A stretch of DNA of 35,587 bases, taken from JBKBYG01 sp046313435. GTDB lineage: Bacteria > Pseudomonadota > Alphaproteobacteria > Rickettsiales > Arcanibacteraceae. Below the pieces are notes generated by a model that saw nothing but the letters and a program-made list of their open reading frames with translations, had not been told where the DNA came from and did no database searches. Each line of letters begins with the position of its first letter. Positions within the stretch are counted from its first letter, which is position 1. The stretch spans positions 1-35,587 of the forward strand of contig JBKBYG010000015.1 of the NCBI GenBank assembly GCA_046313435.1, read 5' to 3'. Positions 1-8,053 of this stretch are shown here, in pieces. The position numbers and the translations under genes were made by a program.

Positions 1-691
1 CTTCGAGTTTGATTTCTCTATTAATATTCAAATAATCGATTTTATGGATAGTTAAGATTTGCATACACTTATACAACTCTGATTTTTCTTTTTCTAATCT
101 TTCTTCTCCTAATTTACTTGTATTTAATTCTTTTACAACCTCATCATACCTTTCAATAGAATACTCTAATGCATCTTTGAGTTTTAAATCATAAAATTGT
201 TTATCAATTCCTTTATCAAAAAGCCAATTTAAAGCATCAGAAGATGGTTTAGCAACCGCCCACCATAAAGCACTATTTTCACCAGATTTAGAAAAATTTA
301 TATTAGCTCCTTTTTCATATAAATAATCCATAATTTTAATATTACCAATTGAAGCCATGAAAGCTGTATGACCTTGATCATTAAAATAGTTAATTTCTGC
401 TCCTGCATTTAGTAATTCTTCTACTGCTTCATAATCCTCACTTTGAGCAGCAAACATTAAGGGTGTAGTACAAATTTCATCCTCTGTACTAAAGGATGCA
501 TTTACATCTGCACCTTTTGAAATTAAAAATTTTAAAAATTCTAGCTGTTTTTGTGGTACTGCATGAAGCAGAGTATGTCCAGACTCATCTTTGTAGTGGA
601 CTATGCTTTGGTCGTGAAGTATTATTTCTTTTGCTTCATCAAATCTATTTTGCCAAATTAGTTTCTCAACTTTTTTATACTTTTCCTTCAC
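1..691 (-). CDS. Ankyrin repeat protein, C-terminus outside window
   Basis: An open frame on the minus strand runs from a GTG at 691-689 to the window edge without a stop (about 230 codons), so the 3' end is missing. GTG is chosen because AAGG lies 8 bases upstream and an in-frame TAA closes the frame shortly before; no ATG fits. Four ankyrin repeats are readable: about residues 37-66 (GHTLLHAV), 75-104 (TTPLMFAA ... LLNAGAEIN), 106-135 (GHTAFMAS ... YEKGANIN) and 139-166 (NSALWWAV). After residue 170 the chain becomes a charged helix. Ankyrin repeats mediate protein-protein contacts, and in intracellular Rickettsiales such proteins are often secreted host-targeting effectors; that role is inferred here. 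No signal peptide is seen. The frame is distinct from the short opposite-strand frame at 496-774, which is a shadow. Confidence 0.8.
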   Translation of the reverse strand, partial: MKEKYKKVEKLIWQNRFDEAKEIILHDQSIVHYKDESGHTLLHAVPQKQLEFLKFLISKGADVNASFSTEDEICTTPLMFAAQSEDYEAVEELLNAGAEINYFNDQGHTAFMASIGNIKIMDYLYEKGANINFSKSGENSALWWAVAKPSSDALNWLFDKGIDKQFYDLKLKDALEYSIERYDEVVKELNTSKLGEERLEKEKSELYKCMQILTIHKIDYLNINREIKLE

Positions 692-896
692 AATTATTAC
701 CTTATTTAAAAATTAACATTGTTTTAATTTTTATAAATTATTGTCAAATTAATTATATCCTTAAAATAATTTAAAAACTTTAATTCAATAATAATCTTTA
801 TAAATTAAAGAATTCATGTTTATTCATTTAAAAATAAATAAGCAATATGTTTTGATATGTAAAAAGATAAAGATTTTATAAAAATTTAATTAATTA
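692..896. other. AT-rich intergenic spacer
   Basis: About 200 bases, very AT-rich, between the start of the ankyrin gene (leftward) and the stop of ubiG (also leftward). I see no gene, RNA or convincing terminator in it. A promoter for the ankyrin gene must lie here or in ubiG but cannot be singled out in such AT-rich sequence. Confidence 0.5.
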
Positions 897-1637
897 TTAA
901 CTATTTCTTGCAGTAATTATATAATTTACGTCTATGTCTTCTGATATAAACCATTCATTTTTAAATAAATTATATGATAAACCTTTAATATTTTCTATTT
1001 GAAGATTATTTGCTCTTAGTAATTTTGCTACTGTCGCAGGAGTAAGAAATTTGCTGTATTCATGCGTGCCTTTAGGCAACCAATTTAAAATATATTCAGC
1101 AGCTACTATTGCAAGCATATAAGCTTTTAAAGTTTTATTTATTGTAGAGATAAACATTATTGATTTTTCTTTAAGTAACATGCACGCATGCTCCATAAAA
1201 GAATTTACATCATTAACATGTTCTATCACTTCCATATTTAATATAACATCAAATTTTAAACTTTCTTTTGCTAATTCTTCTACACTTATACACCTATAAT
1301 TTATATCAATACCCATTTTCTCTGCATGTAAACTTGCAATTTTAATATTTTTTTCACTTGCATCTATACTCATCACATCAGCTCCAAGTCTTGCAAAAGG
1401 CTCAGATAACAACCCTCCTCCACATCCAATATCTAAAATCTTCAATCCTTTTAAAGGGTTGACATGCTTAATTTCTATAGTAAAAATTCTTCCTATATTT
1501 TCCAAAAGATATCTTATCCTAACCGGATTAATTGCATGTAATGGTTTGAATTTACCTTGAGGATCCCACCATTCTTCAGCCATTGCTGAAAATTTTTCTA
1601 TTTCATTTGGATCAATACTTGCAGAATTGTTAATCAT
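897..1637 (-). CDS. ubiG: Ubiquinone biosynthesis O-methyltransferase UbiG
   Basis: Carries out both SAM-dependent O-methylations of ubiquinone biosynthesis (polyprenyl-catechol and demethylubiquinol steps), acting at the inner membrane face. The 246-residue length is normal for the family. The family-typical N-terminal block WWDPQGKFKPLHAINPVR is at residues 23-40, the SAM-binding motif I LDIGCGGG at 68-75, the motif II acidic residue in SIDAS (about 90-94), and motif III-like MEVIEHV about residue 135. It is transcribed leftward and diverges from lysC; the 142-base gap must hold both promoters. Retained ubiquinone synthesis fits an aerobically respiring Rickettsiales bacterium. The start is ATG with a weak ribosome site. 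Confidence 0.95.
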   Translation of the reverse strand: MINNSASIDPNEIEKFSAMAEEWWDPQGKFKPLHAINPVRIRYLLENIGRIFTIEIKHVNPLKGLKILDIGCGGGLLSEPFARLGADVMSIDASEKNIKIASLHAEKMGIDINYRCISVEELAKESLKFDVILNMEVIEHVNDVNSFMEHACMLLKEKSIMFISTINKTLKAYMLAIVAAEYILNWLPKGTHEYSKFLTPATVAKLLRANNLQIENIKGLSYNLFKNEWFISEDIDVNYIITARNS

Positions 1638-1779
1638 AGGTTAAATCTATTTCTTTAATTAATTTTAAATTTATAATATAGTCTGTCTGACTGAATTTAA
1701 CACAATTTACGAATGCAAAAACACAAGTAGCTATGTTTTAATTTCAATTAGTTTACTATATTATTCAAAAATATAATTT

Positions 1780-3030
1780 ATGGCAATTATAATAAAAAAA
1801 TTTGGTGGAACTTCAGTTAAAGATATTGATCGCATAAGAAAAGTTGCATTAATAATAAAAAAAGAATTTCATAAAGGCAATAAGATTATTGTTGTTGTAT
1901 CTGCAATGGCAGGAGTAACCGATCAATTAATTAAACTTGTCAGTTCAATGACTGCAACACAAACTAAGGATCAACTCGCAGAATATGATTCAATTTTATC
2001 TACCGGAGAACAAGTAAGTTCAGGATTGTTAGCTCTTGCGCTACAAGAACTAGGTATAAATGCAAGATCAGTAATGGGTTGGCAATTATCTTTTCTTACT
2101 GATGATAATTATAGTAAAGCACGCATAATTGATATTGATAAAACTAAAATTTTGAAATCCTTAGAAGAAGGCCAAGTTTTGATTGTAGCAGGATTTCAAG
2201 GAGTGGATGCAAATAACCGTGTAACAACATTAGGTAGAGGTGGATCGGATACATCTGCAGTGGCTATTGCAGCAGCCATAAAAGCTGATAGATGTGATAT
2301 TTATACTGATGTTGAAGGAATTTATACTACCGATCCAAGAATTGCTCCAAAAGCACAAAAACTTGAAAAAATTTCTTATGAAGAAATGCTTGAAATGGCA
2401 TCACTCGGTGCAAAAGTTCTACAAACTAGATCTGTTGTTATGGCTATGAAATACCATGTTCCACTTAGAGTATTATCAAGTTTTTCGAATGAAGAAGGAA
2501 CATATGTAATTGATGAGGAAATAGATATGGAAAAAAAACTTATTACAGGCATAGCCTATAATGCATCAGAAGCAAGAATAACTCTTAGGAAAGTTCCTGA
2601 TAAACCAGGTGTTTCTGCAGCTATTTTTGGCCCACTTGCAGAGGCTTTAATAAATGTGGATATGATTATCCAGAATATTAGTGAATGTGGGCAAAAAGTT
2701 GATATTACTTTTACTGTAGAAAGAACCGATGTAAATGAGACTATATCTCTACTTGAAGCAAAAAAAGACCAACTGATGTTTGAATCATTAACTGTTGACT
2801 CTAACATTGCTAAAGTATCAATAATAGGCGTTGGCATGAGAAGTCATTCCGGTGTAGCCCAAATAATGTTTGATTCTCTTGCATCAAAGGGTATAAATAT
2901 AATGGTCATTTCTACTTCGGAAATTAAAATTAGTGTGCTAATTAGTGATGAATATTTAGAACTTGCAATTCGTACATTACATACAGTTTTTGGGTTAGAT
3001 AAAAAGGAAGAAATCAATTTGGAACAATGA
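1780..3030 (+). CDS. lysC: Aspartate kinase
   Basis: Phosphorylates L-aspartate to 4-phospho-L-aspartate, the entry step of the aspartate pathway; in Rickettsiales mainly needed for diaminopimelate, the peptidoglycan cross-link residue. The 416-residue protein has the amino-acid kinase domain at about 1-245: KFGGTSVK at 7-14, STGE at 74-77, GRGGSDTSA at 152-160 and DIYTDVEGIYTTDPR at 173-187. Two ACT regulatory domains follow at about 264-335 and 345-405, so feedback inhibition by lysine and/or threonine is expected from the family. It heads a tight run: the next gene starts 9 bases after its stop and the third overlaps the second, so lysC, the nitronate monooxygenase-like gene and the M23 peptidase are probably one transcript. 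No obvious ribosome site precedes the ATG. Confidence 0.96.
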   Translation: MAIIIKKFGGTSVKDIDRIRKVALIIKKEFHKGNKIIVVVSAMAGVTDQLIKLVSSMTATQTKDQLAEYDSILSTGEQVSSGLLALALQELGINARSVMGWQLSFLTDDNYSKARIIDIDKTKILKSLEEGQVLIVAGFQGVDANNRVTTLGRGGSDTSAVAIAAAIKADRCDIYTDVEGIYTTDPRIAPKAQKLEKISYEEMLEMASLGAKVLQTRSVVMAMKYHVPLRVLSSFSNEEGTYVIDEEIDMEKKLITGIAYNASEARITLRKVPDKPGVSAAIFGPLAEALINVDMIIQNISECGQKVDITFTVERTDVNETISLLEAKKDQLMFESLTVDSNIAKVSIIGVGMRSHSGVAQIMFDSLASKGINIMVISTSEIKISVLISDEYLELAIRTLHTVFGLDKKEEINLEQ

Positions 3031-3039
3031 TTAAATAAT

Positions 3040-4047
3040 ATGAATTTAGATAATTTGTGGAAGAAAGGTAAAGAGTTTTTAGGTACTGAATATGCAATTC
3101 TTGGTGGCGCTATGTCATGGGTATCTGAACGTAATTTAGTTGCAGCGATCTCAAATGCTGGAGGATTTGGAGTAATTGCATGTGGATCAATGACGCCTAA
3201 TTTATTAAATAATGAAATCCACGAAACCAAAAAACTTACATCAAAACCATTTGGCGTAAATTTAATCACTATGCACCCAAATTTAAATGAGCTTGTAAAA
3301 GTATGCATTGAACAAGATGTTTCTCACGTTGTGCTTGCAGGAGGATTACCAAAATCTAATACAATAACTCAATTAAGAGAAGCTGATATTAAGGTTCTAT
3401 GTTTTGCTCCAGCATTAATTATTGCAAAAAAACTTGTTAAAATGGGAGCTAATGCAATCATCATTGAAGGTATGGAAGCTGGTGGCCATATTGGACCGGT
3501 TTCTACTTCAGTACTTGCTCAAGAAATTTTACCTTTTATTAAAGAAATACCTATTTTTATTGCAGGTGGAATTGGTAGAGGCGAAACTATCGTTAATTAT
3601 ATTTTTCAAGGTGCAGCAGGCTGCCAGCTTGGCACTAGATTTGTATGCGCAAACGAGTCAATTGCTCATACTAATTTTAAAGCTGCTTTCATTAAAGCAA
3701 ATGCAAGAGATGCTGTCCCATCAGTGCAAATTGACCCTGAATTTCCAGTAATTCCTGTAAGAGCTATTGCTAATAAAGCAACTGAGGATTTTACTAAAGC
3801 TCAAATTAAAGCCATTCAGGAATTTAAATCTGGTAAGTTAAGTAAAGAAGAATCTCAACTTGAAATTGAACATTTTTGGGCAGGAGCATTAAAACGGGCC
3901 GTAATTGATGGCGATATTGAAAATGGTTCTTTAATGGCTGGTCAATCTGTTGGTATGGTTACTAAGGAGCAGTCTGTTAAAGAAATCATTGAAGAGTTAA
4001 TAGAGCAAGCAAACTTATATTTAACAAATTTTAGCGATGTGGCTTAA
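3040..4047 (+). CDS. Nitronate monooxygenase / 2-nitropropane dioxygenase family flavoprotein
   Basis: A TIM-barrel FMN enzyme of 335 residues. Family signatures are GGFG at 41-44, the segment EGMEAGGHIG at 143-152 with the conserved histidine of this family, AGGIGRG at 175-181 and the phosphate-binding GAAGCQLGTRF at 191-201. Members oxidise alkyl nitronates using flavin and oxygen; the same fold includes the enoyl-ACP reductase FabK, so a fatty-acid role cannot be excluded without alignment. Many Rickettsiales carry one copy whose physiological substrate is unknown. It starts 9 bases after lysC, and its end overlaps the start of the M23 peptidase by 11 bases in another frame, which suggests translational coupling. 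Confidence 0.88.
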   Translation: MNLDNLWKKGKEFLGTEYAILGGAMSWVSERNLVAAISNAGGFGVIACGSMTPNLLNNEIHETKKLTSKPFGVNLITMHPNLNELVKVCIEQDVSHVVLAGGLPKSNTITQLREADIKVLCFAPALIIAKKLVKMGANAIIIEGMEAGGHIGPVSTSVLAQEILPFIKEIPIFIAGGIGRGETIVNYIFQGAAGCQLGTRFVCANESIAHTNFKAAFIKANARDAVPSVQIDPEFPVIPVRAIANKATEDFTKAQIKAIQEFKSGKLSKEESQLEIEHFWAGALKRAVIDGDIENGSLMAGQSVGMVTKEQSVKEIIEELIEQANLYLTNFSDVA

Positions 4048-4966
4048 AATCGTAATTATTATATATTTTTTTCTTTCTTCTTGTTCAACCGAGAAAGAAA
4101 GTCTTAAATCTAGCGAGATAGATCAATATCTAAATAAATTTTTTAAAAATATTTCTTATATAACGAATTTGAAATATGGTGAATTGATAATTAAATACGA
4201 TCTCTTAGATATTGATGCAAGATCAAATAATTGCATTATAAGCTCAACTTATCTTAAAATAATCAAGCCTGATAATTTAAACAGAAAGCAATATGAGAAG
4301 TATTTAAATAAACTTGAAGAAAAGATTGAATATAAGATTTCTTCAAGCAAATGGCTCTCTATTATAGATGATAATATTGATGAGAAAATTGCTCAACTTA
4401 AATATATAAATACATTACACAAAGCACAAAAAACTTCTAAAAATCAAAAACCTTCTTTTACTAATAAAAGCGTATTTGATTTAACTGGAAAAAATACAGA
4501 TTTCAACCATATTACATCTGAGCTTAGTAAACTTGCTAAAATAGACAAAATTACTTCTCACGTGCCAATTATATCGCCTATTAATAGTTATGTAATAACA
4601 AGTCATTTTAATTTACGCAAAGATCCTTTTACAAAAAAACTAAAAAAACATTTAGGTATTGATTTACAGGGAGCACAGAATGCAAGAATTTATGCAAGTG
4701 CTAAAGGTATTGTAAGCTTTACTGGCGTAAATGGAGGCTATGGTAATTTAGTAATAATTGATCATGGCGGCGGTTATACTACACGTTATGCTCATTTAAA
4801 CAAAATCTTCACTAAAAAAGGTCAAAAAGTTAAAATCGGCGATGTTATTGGTACTCAAGGAGCTAGTGGCAAAACAACCGGCGATCATTTACACTATGAA
4901 ATAAGATTTAAAGATCAGCCCCTTAATCCAGTGAAATTTTTAGAAGCTAATAAGTCTTGCATATAG
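4037..4966 (+). CDS. M23 (LytM-type) metallopeptidase, predicted lipoprotein
   Basis: Predicted periplasmic zinc endopeptidase or envelope-remodelling factor acting on peptidoglycan cross-links. The N-terminus is a short hydrophobic stretch ending in LSSC with Cys16 in lipobox position, so the mature protein is probably lipid-anchored. Residues 20-170 are charged and helical. The M23 domain occupies about 185-305 with all zinc ligands visible: His205 and Asp209 in HLGIDL, and His286 of the HLH motif at 284-286; His253 in YAHLN is the second conserved active-site His. Because the ligands are intact I expect an active enzyme rather than a degenerate EnvC/NlpD-type activator. The start overlaps the upstream gene by 11 bases. 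It ends the run begun by lysC. Confidence 0.9.
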   Translation: MWLKIVIIIYFFLSSCSTEKESLKSSEIDQYLNKFFKNISYITNLKYGELIIKYDLLDIDARSNNCIISSTYLKIIKPDNLNRKQYEKYLNKLEEKIEYKISSSKWLSIIDDNIDEKIAQLKYINTLHKAQKTSKNQKPSFTNKSVFDLTGKNTDFNHITSELSKLAKIDKITSHVPIISPINSYVITSHFNLRKDPFTKKLKKHLGIDLQGAQNARIYASAKGIVSFTGVNGGYGNLVIIDHGGGYTTRYAHLNKIFTKKGQKVKIGDVIGTQGASGKTTGDHLHYEIRFKDQPLNPVKFLEANKSCI

Positions 4967-5171
4967 ATAAAAAATAATTCTTTAATAAGTAGTTAGATAA
5001 CTGCAATATGGCTGCAAGGAATTCTTTCTTACACATGATTAGTTTAAATAAATTTATCTATCTTTCCTTTAATTCCATTTTAGAGTCAAACTTAAAAACT
5101 TATATTAGTTAAATTTTAAACTTTTCAACTTACTATTGTTAAATATTAAAATTTTAACTTATGAGAAAGTA
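4967..5171. other. Intergenic spacer
   Basis: About 200 bases between the peptidase and the repeat protein. The frame of the next gene is open upstream to a TTG at 5136, but the ribosome-site evidence favours the ATG at 5172. No RNA gene or strong terminator is seen. Confidence 0.4.
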
Positions 5172-6896
5172 ATGTTTAACAATTCTAGAAATCATGATGA
5201 ACATCCTAACATAATCAAGCTTATAAAAAATTTTGACATTAGTTTTGAAAAGCTAAAAGAAGTAAATCAAAAGTCTAAAGCAAAATTAAAATTTATTCTT
5301 CAAGATAATGTTATAGAAATGTTAGAATTAAAATTACTTAATTTTGAAGAAATATTAGATTTATATGAAGAAAATCGTAATAAATTTCTTCTTTTATCTC
5401 ATCCTCTGAGTTTAAGCTTTATTAAAAATAAAACATTTACATTTAAAGAAATACAAAATTTTTGTGAAGAATCTCCAGGAGATTACCTGGTTTTAATTGA
5501 TAAAATTCCATATATATTAAATAAATGGTTTAATCTAAATATATATCAAGCATTAACCTTATGTAATAATTCCATAAAAAATGTAATTACTGTTTTTGAT
5601 AAAAATGTTCAGTATTTAGTTGAACTAAATATAGCTCTTTCTACAATTATTGAGCTATGTGGCAAAGATCCTGAAAAATTTAAAGCATTAATTCATCCTA
5701 ACATGCGTGTTTTTACGAATATATTTAGCTTAACTTCTGAAGATATAGCCAATATATTTGAATGGCCAATTGAAAAAATACTTTTTCTTTCTAACGTAAA
5801 ATATTTATGTTTTATAAAAGAGTTCAATATTTCATATGACTTACTAACAGAATTATATAATAAAAATCCTTTAATATTAGAAAAATTTACTCAAATTAAT
5901 ACTCAGGAATTTTTAAGAAAATTTAAGTTTAGTATAGAGAATTTATTGAAAATATATGAGGGATCTTCAGTAAAGTTTGAACTTTTATGTTCTAGTCATT
6001 GTATAAGATTTATTCAAGAAATATCTATAAACGAAGACAAAATTGACGAAATTATAAAATATCCAGTTGATAAACTAAAATATATAACTAGCTCTGAAGC
6101 ATTAACTTTAAGAAATTATTTTAAGGTTACGTATAGTGAAATGCTAGATTTGTATAATGTTGGACCAAATAAATTAAAAGAAATTTATGATAAATATGTA
6201 GCAAGCCACAATAATCTAACTTTAGAGAAAAGCATAGATGAATGTAAGTCATTAATTCGAAATCTAATTTCTACACGTACAAAAGCAATAAAATTCTTAG
6301 ATAAATCTTTTAGGAACATTATTGATAAAGAAATATTTTCACCACTTGATATTGCTCTTTCGGATGCAATTAGTAGCGAGTATTCTGACAAATTTAAATA
6401 CGCAGTCATGGAGGATATAAATTTTCAAGTTTCATACCTTAAAAATGACAACGAAGAAGTTTTTGAAATTAGTGCAAAAGCAATTTATCACCATTTAAAT
6501 CAATATCTAAGCAGGCAGAATTTAACTTTAAAAACTAAACTTAAATTTTCTAAATTTGATAAAGAGTTTAAAGAAGAACTAAAATCAAATTCTATTTTTA
6601 TCAATAAATATACTTTAGAAGAATACCAGGAAATTGGAGAAATCTTTTTTAATATATATGAAGCAAGTCTTAATCTTACTAAAGCAGCTTTATCTATAAA
6701 TATTAATAACTACACAGATAAACAAAATCTTCAAACTTATAGGCTAAAAAACCCTATATATGCTGCTCAAGAGAGCACATTAAAATTAATCAAAGAAGAG
6801 AGAGCGAAATTAAATGATAATAATTTATATACAACATTTGAAGCAAGGATTTTAAAAGAACGTGAAAATAGAATCAAGAATTATAGAATTGCTTAA
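5172..6896 (+). CDS. Protein with ten tandem 33-residue helical repeats; function unknown
   Basis: I do not recognise a named family. The ATG at 5172 is preferred over an in-frame TTG at 5136 because GAGAAAG lies just upstream; this gives 574 residues. From about residue 21 to 349 the chain divides into ten units, nine of exactly 33 residues and one of 32. Each begins with an aromatic or hydrophobic residue, then a short helix (pattern L-T/S-x-E-D/E-I-xx-L/I-Y), a turn often bearing Pro at unit position 15-16, then a longer helix ending F-I-K/Q-E. Clear examples start FSLTSEDIANIFEWP and FNISYDLLTELYNKNP. The layout is that of a right- or left-handed helical-hairpin solenoid, as in TALE or mTERF proteins, but I see no family-specific signature such as the TALE Gly-Gly. 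The last 225 residues are charged, helical and non-repetitive. Likely cytosolic or secreted effector; no signal peptide. Confidence 0.8.
   Translation: MFNNSRNHDEHPNIIKLIKNFDISFEKLKEVNQKSKAKLKFILQDNVIEMLELKLLNFEEILDLYEENRNKFLLLSHPLSLSFIKNKTFTFKEIQNFCEESPGDYLVLIDKIPYILNKWFNLNIYQALTLCNNSIKNVITVFDKNVQYLVELNIALSTIIELCGKDPEKFKALIHPNMRVFTNIFSLTSEDIANIFEWPIEKILFLSNVKYLCFIKEFNISYDLLTELYNKNPLILEKFTQINTQEFLRKFKFSIENLLKIYEGSSVKFELLCSSHCIRFIQEISINEDKIDEIIKYPVDKLKYITSSEALTLRNYFKVTYSEMLDLYNVGPNKLKEIYDKYVASHNNLTLEKSIDECKSLIRNLISTRTKAIKFLDKSFRNIIDKEIFSPLDIALSDAISSEYSDKFKYAVMEDINFQVSYLKNDNEEVFEISAKAIYHHLNQYLSRQNLTLKTKLKFSKFDKEFKEELKSNSIFINKYTLEEYQEIGEIFFNIYEASLNLTKAALSININNYTDKQNLQTYRLKNPIYAAQESTLKLIKEERAKLNDNNLYTTFEARILKERENRIKNYRIA
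5232..6218 (+). repeat. Ten tandem ~99-nt units encoding 33-residue repeats
   Basis: The protein periodicity is exact (33, 33, 33, 33, 32, 33, 33, 33, 33, about 33 residues) although the sequences have diverged widely, so this is an old array recognisable only after translation. Conserved positions are the first aromatic, a Ser/Thr at position 4, acidic residues at 6-7, Leu/Ile at 8 and 11, Pro at 15-16, and Phe-Ile near 30-31. Confidence 0.78.
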
Positions 6897-6943
6897 GCTA
6901 TAGGTTTTTCTTGATTATAAACTTCCCAGAACCTAATGGAAAA

Positions 6944-7642
6944 TTAGTAAAATAAATACCAGCTTATACAAGATACAGTATTATCGCTAAAAATATAAGA
7001 TAATCCATCGCTACTTATACAGCCACTGGTAATATTATTCCCAAATTTAGTAATTATATTACCAGTCGAAGGATTACCATCATCCATTTTATTATCAATA
7101 CCATAAGCAATGTTAGTAGTTAAGATTGGACCATTCAATAATTGTGCAGTAGTAGCTGAAGTGTAAGCACCGTTTGGAGAGCCTATTGATAATATATTTT
7201 TGTTATTATATGCAAAATCAAATCCTGCATTTAAATTCCTTATCTCAGGTATGTTGACCCCTAAATTAAAATAAGGGGTAGATGAAGTTCCAGTGTAAGT
7301 GCCCTTGATAATCCCAGCTAGTGCCAAATGTTGCCATGCATATAAATTTTCTTTTTGTGTACCTGTGTCTCCCCAAGTGATTTTTCCATCTCCATTACCA
7401 TTATTAATGGTTAATGAAGAGCTTGTGAAAAATTGAGTTGCATTATTCATATCACCAGGTAATGAATCGTACTTTGTACGGAATACGTTAATTGCAGATT
7501 GATAATTATTAAAACTGCTAATTAAATTTCTAATTCTATTAGCCTCAATTAATGATGACCCTACAATAACTCCACTAATAATTAAACTTACGATTATTAA
7601 AACTATTGACAGTTCAATTAAAGTAAATCCGGATTTTTTCAT
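6944..7642 (-). CDS. Type IV pilin-like protein (prepilin N-terminal methylation domain)
   Basis: A 232-residue class III signal protein. The N-terminus MKKSG|FTLIELS is the prepilin peptidase site; cleavage follows Gly5, Phe6 would be methylated, and Glu10 is the conserved Glu5 of the mature subunit. A hydrophobic helix continues to about residue 28, then a long amphipathic helix. Residues around YDSLPGDMNNATQFF and NNGNGDGKITWGD are typical of a pilin-like family found in alphaproteobacteria; the Asn/Asp/Gly loop could bind calcium. Two cysteines near the C-terminus may close a disulfide loop. It would be a subunit of a type IV pilus or type II secretion pseudopilus, but no assembly gene, peptidase or ATPase is in the window. 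It is convergent with the repeat protein and has its own long upstream region. Confidence 0.85.
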   Translation of the reverse strand: MKKSGFTLIELSIVLIIVSLIISGVIVGSSLIEANRIRNLISSFNNYQSAINVFRTKYDSLPGDMNNATQFFTSSSLTINNGNGDGKITWGDTGTQKENLYAWQHLALAGIIKGTYTGTSSTPYFNLGVNIPEIRNLNAGFDFAYNNKNILSIGSPNGAYTSATTAQLLNGPILTTNIAYGIDNKMDDGNPSTGNIITKFGNNITSGCISSDGLSYIFSDNTVSCISWYLFY

Positions 7643-7727
7643 TTTTTATTTTAATTAAATTTATTAAACCTAACTAATTTTATAATTAAATGATAAATAT
7701 TTAATTAAGCTTAGATATTAGATGCTT

Positions 7728-7835
7728 AAAACAAGTTCAGCATAACACTTTTCTCAAGGCATGCCCTCATCCTGAACTTGTTTTGCGGATCTTTTTTTTA
7801 GCTAATCTTTAAACTGTACTTACCTTATTAGATCC
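7728..7835. repeat. Palindromic element with perfect 13-base arms
   Basis: The arms aaaacaagttcag (7728-7740) and ctgaacttgtttt (7772-7784) are exact reverse complements around a 31-base loop. Immediately right are ggatct (7787-7792), a run of eight T, and agatcc (7830-7835). The core CCTGAACTTGTTT resembles a palindromic intergenic repeat often seen in alphaproteobacteria (from memory). It sits in a divergent intergenic region, where a terminator is not needed, which favours a dispersed repeat. Confidence 0.5.
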
Positions 7836-7980
7836 AAGGCAATTAAAGAAAAACTTTTTGCACTCTAAAACCTTCTTTAAACCTTCTCCTAAGATCGGGT
7901 TCTATAAGAAGCCTAATATTTACTAATCAAATAATATCATAAAAATTTATTATTTTAAAAAATCTAATATATTCAATTAA

Positions 7981-8008
7981 TTGACTTTTTGAGATTATAG
8001 TTTATTTT
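7981..8008 (+). promoter_or_regulatory. Candidate sigma70-type promoter for mlaE
   Basis: TTGACT at 7981-7986, a 16-base spacer and TATTTT at 8003-8008 lie 45-70 bases before the mlaE start. The -35 box matches five of six consensus positions. In DNA this AT-rich the match is weak evidence. Confidence 0.3.
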
Positions 8009-8053
8009 GGATTTTTAATTTTAATCTTAAACATAATAAAATTAGTTTATATA

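Larger units (their letters stand above)
7643..8053. other. Long intergenic region between divergent pilin-like and mlaE genes
   Basis: About 410 bases with no credible gene. It contains a perfect 13-base inverted repeat (7728-7740 with 7772-7784) and, next to it, a second short pair ggatct/agatcc. On the minus strand, a 22-codon stretch around 7850-7915 reads as an arginine-rich peptide ending in TAA, which looks like decayed or repeat-derived sequence rather than a gene. Promoters for both flanking genes must lie here. Confidence 0.5.

Noticed and set aside
496..774. Plus-strand open frame of 92 codons
   Set aside because: It lies opposite the ankyrin gene at 1-691, has low-complexity Leu/His/Ile content and extends into the spacer; the minus-strand frame shows true ankyrin motifs.
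2844..3308. Minus-strand frame across the lysC end and the next gene
   Set aside because: Fully covered by two well-conserved plus-strand enzymes and shows no family motif.
3422..3751. Plus-strand frame inside the nitronate monooxygenase-like gene
   Set aside because: Out-of-frame shadow with Leu/Lys-rich composition; the enclosing gene carries the conserved flavin motifs.
5136..5171. TTG start for the 33-residue repeat protein
   Set aside because: No ribosome site; the ATG at 5172 has GAGAAAG just upstream.
7728..7800. Inverted repeat plus T-run as a transcription terminator
   Set aside because: It lies between divergent gene starts with a 31-base loop, so no transcript needs to end there; a repeat element is more likely.
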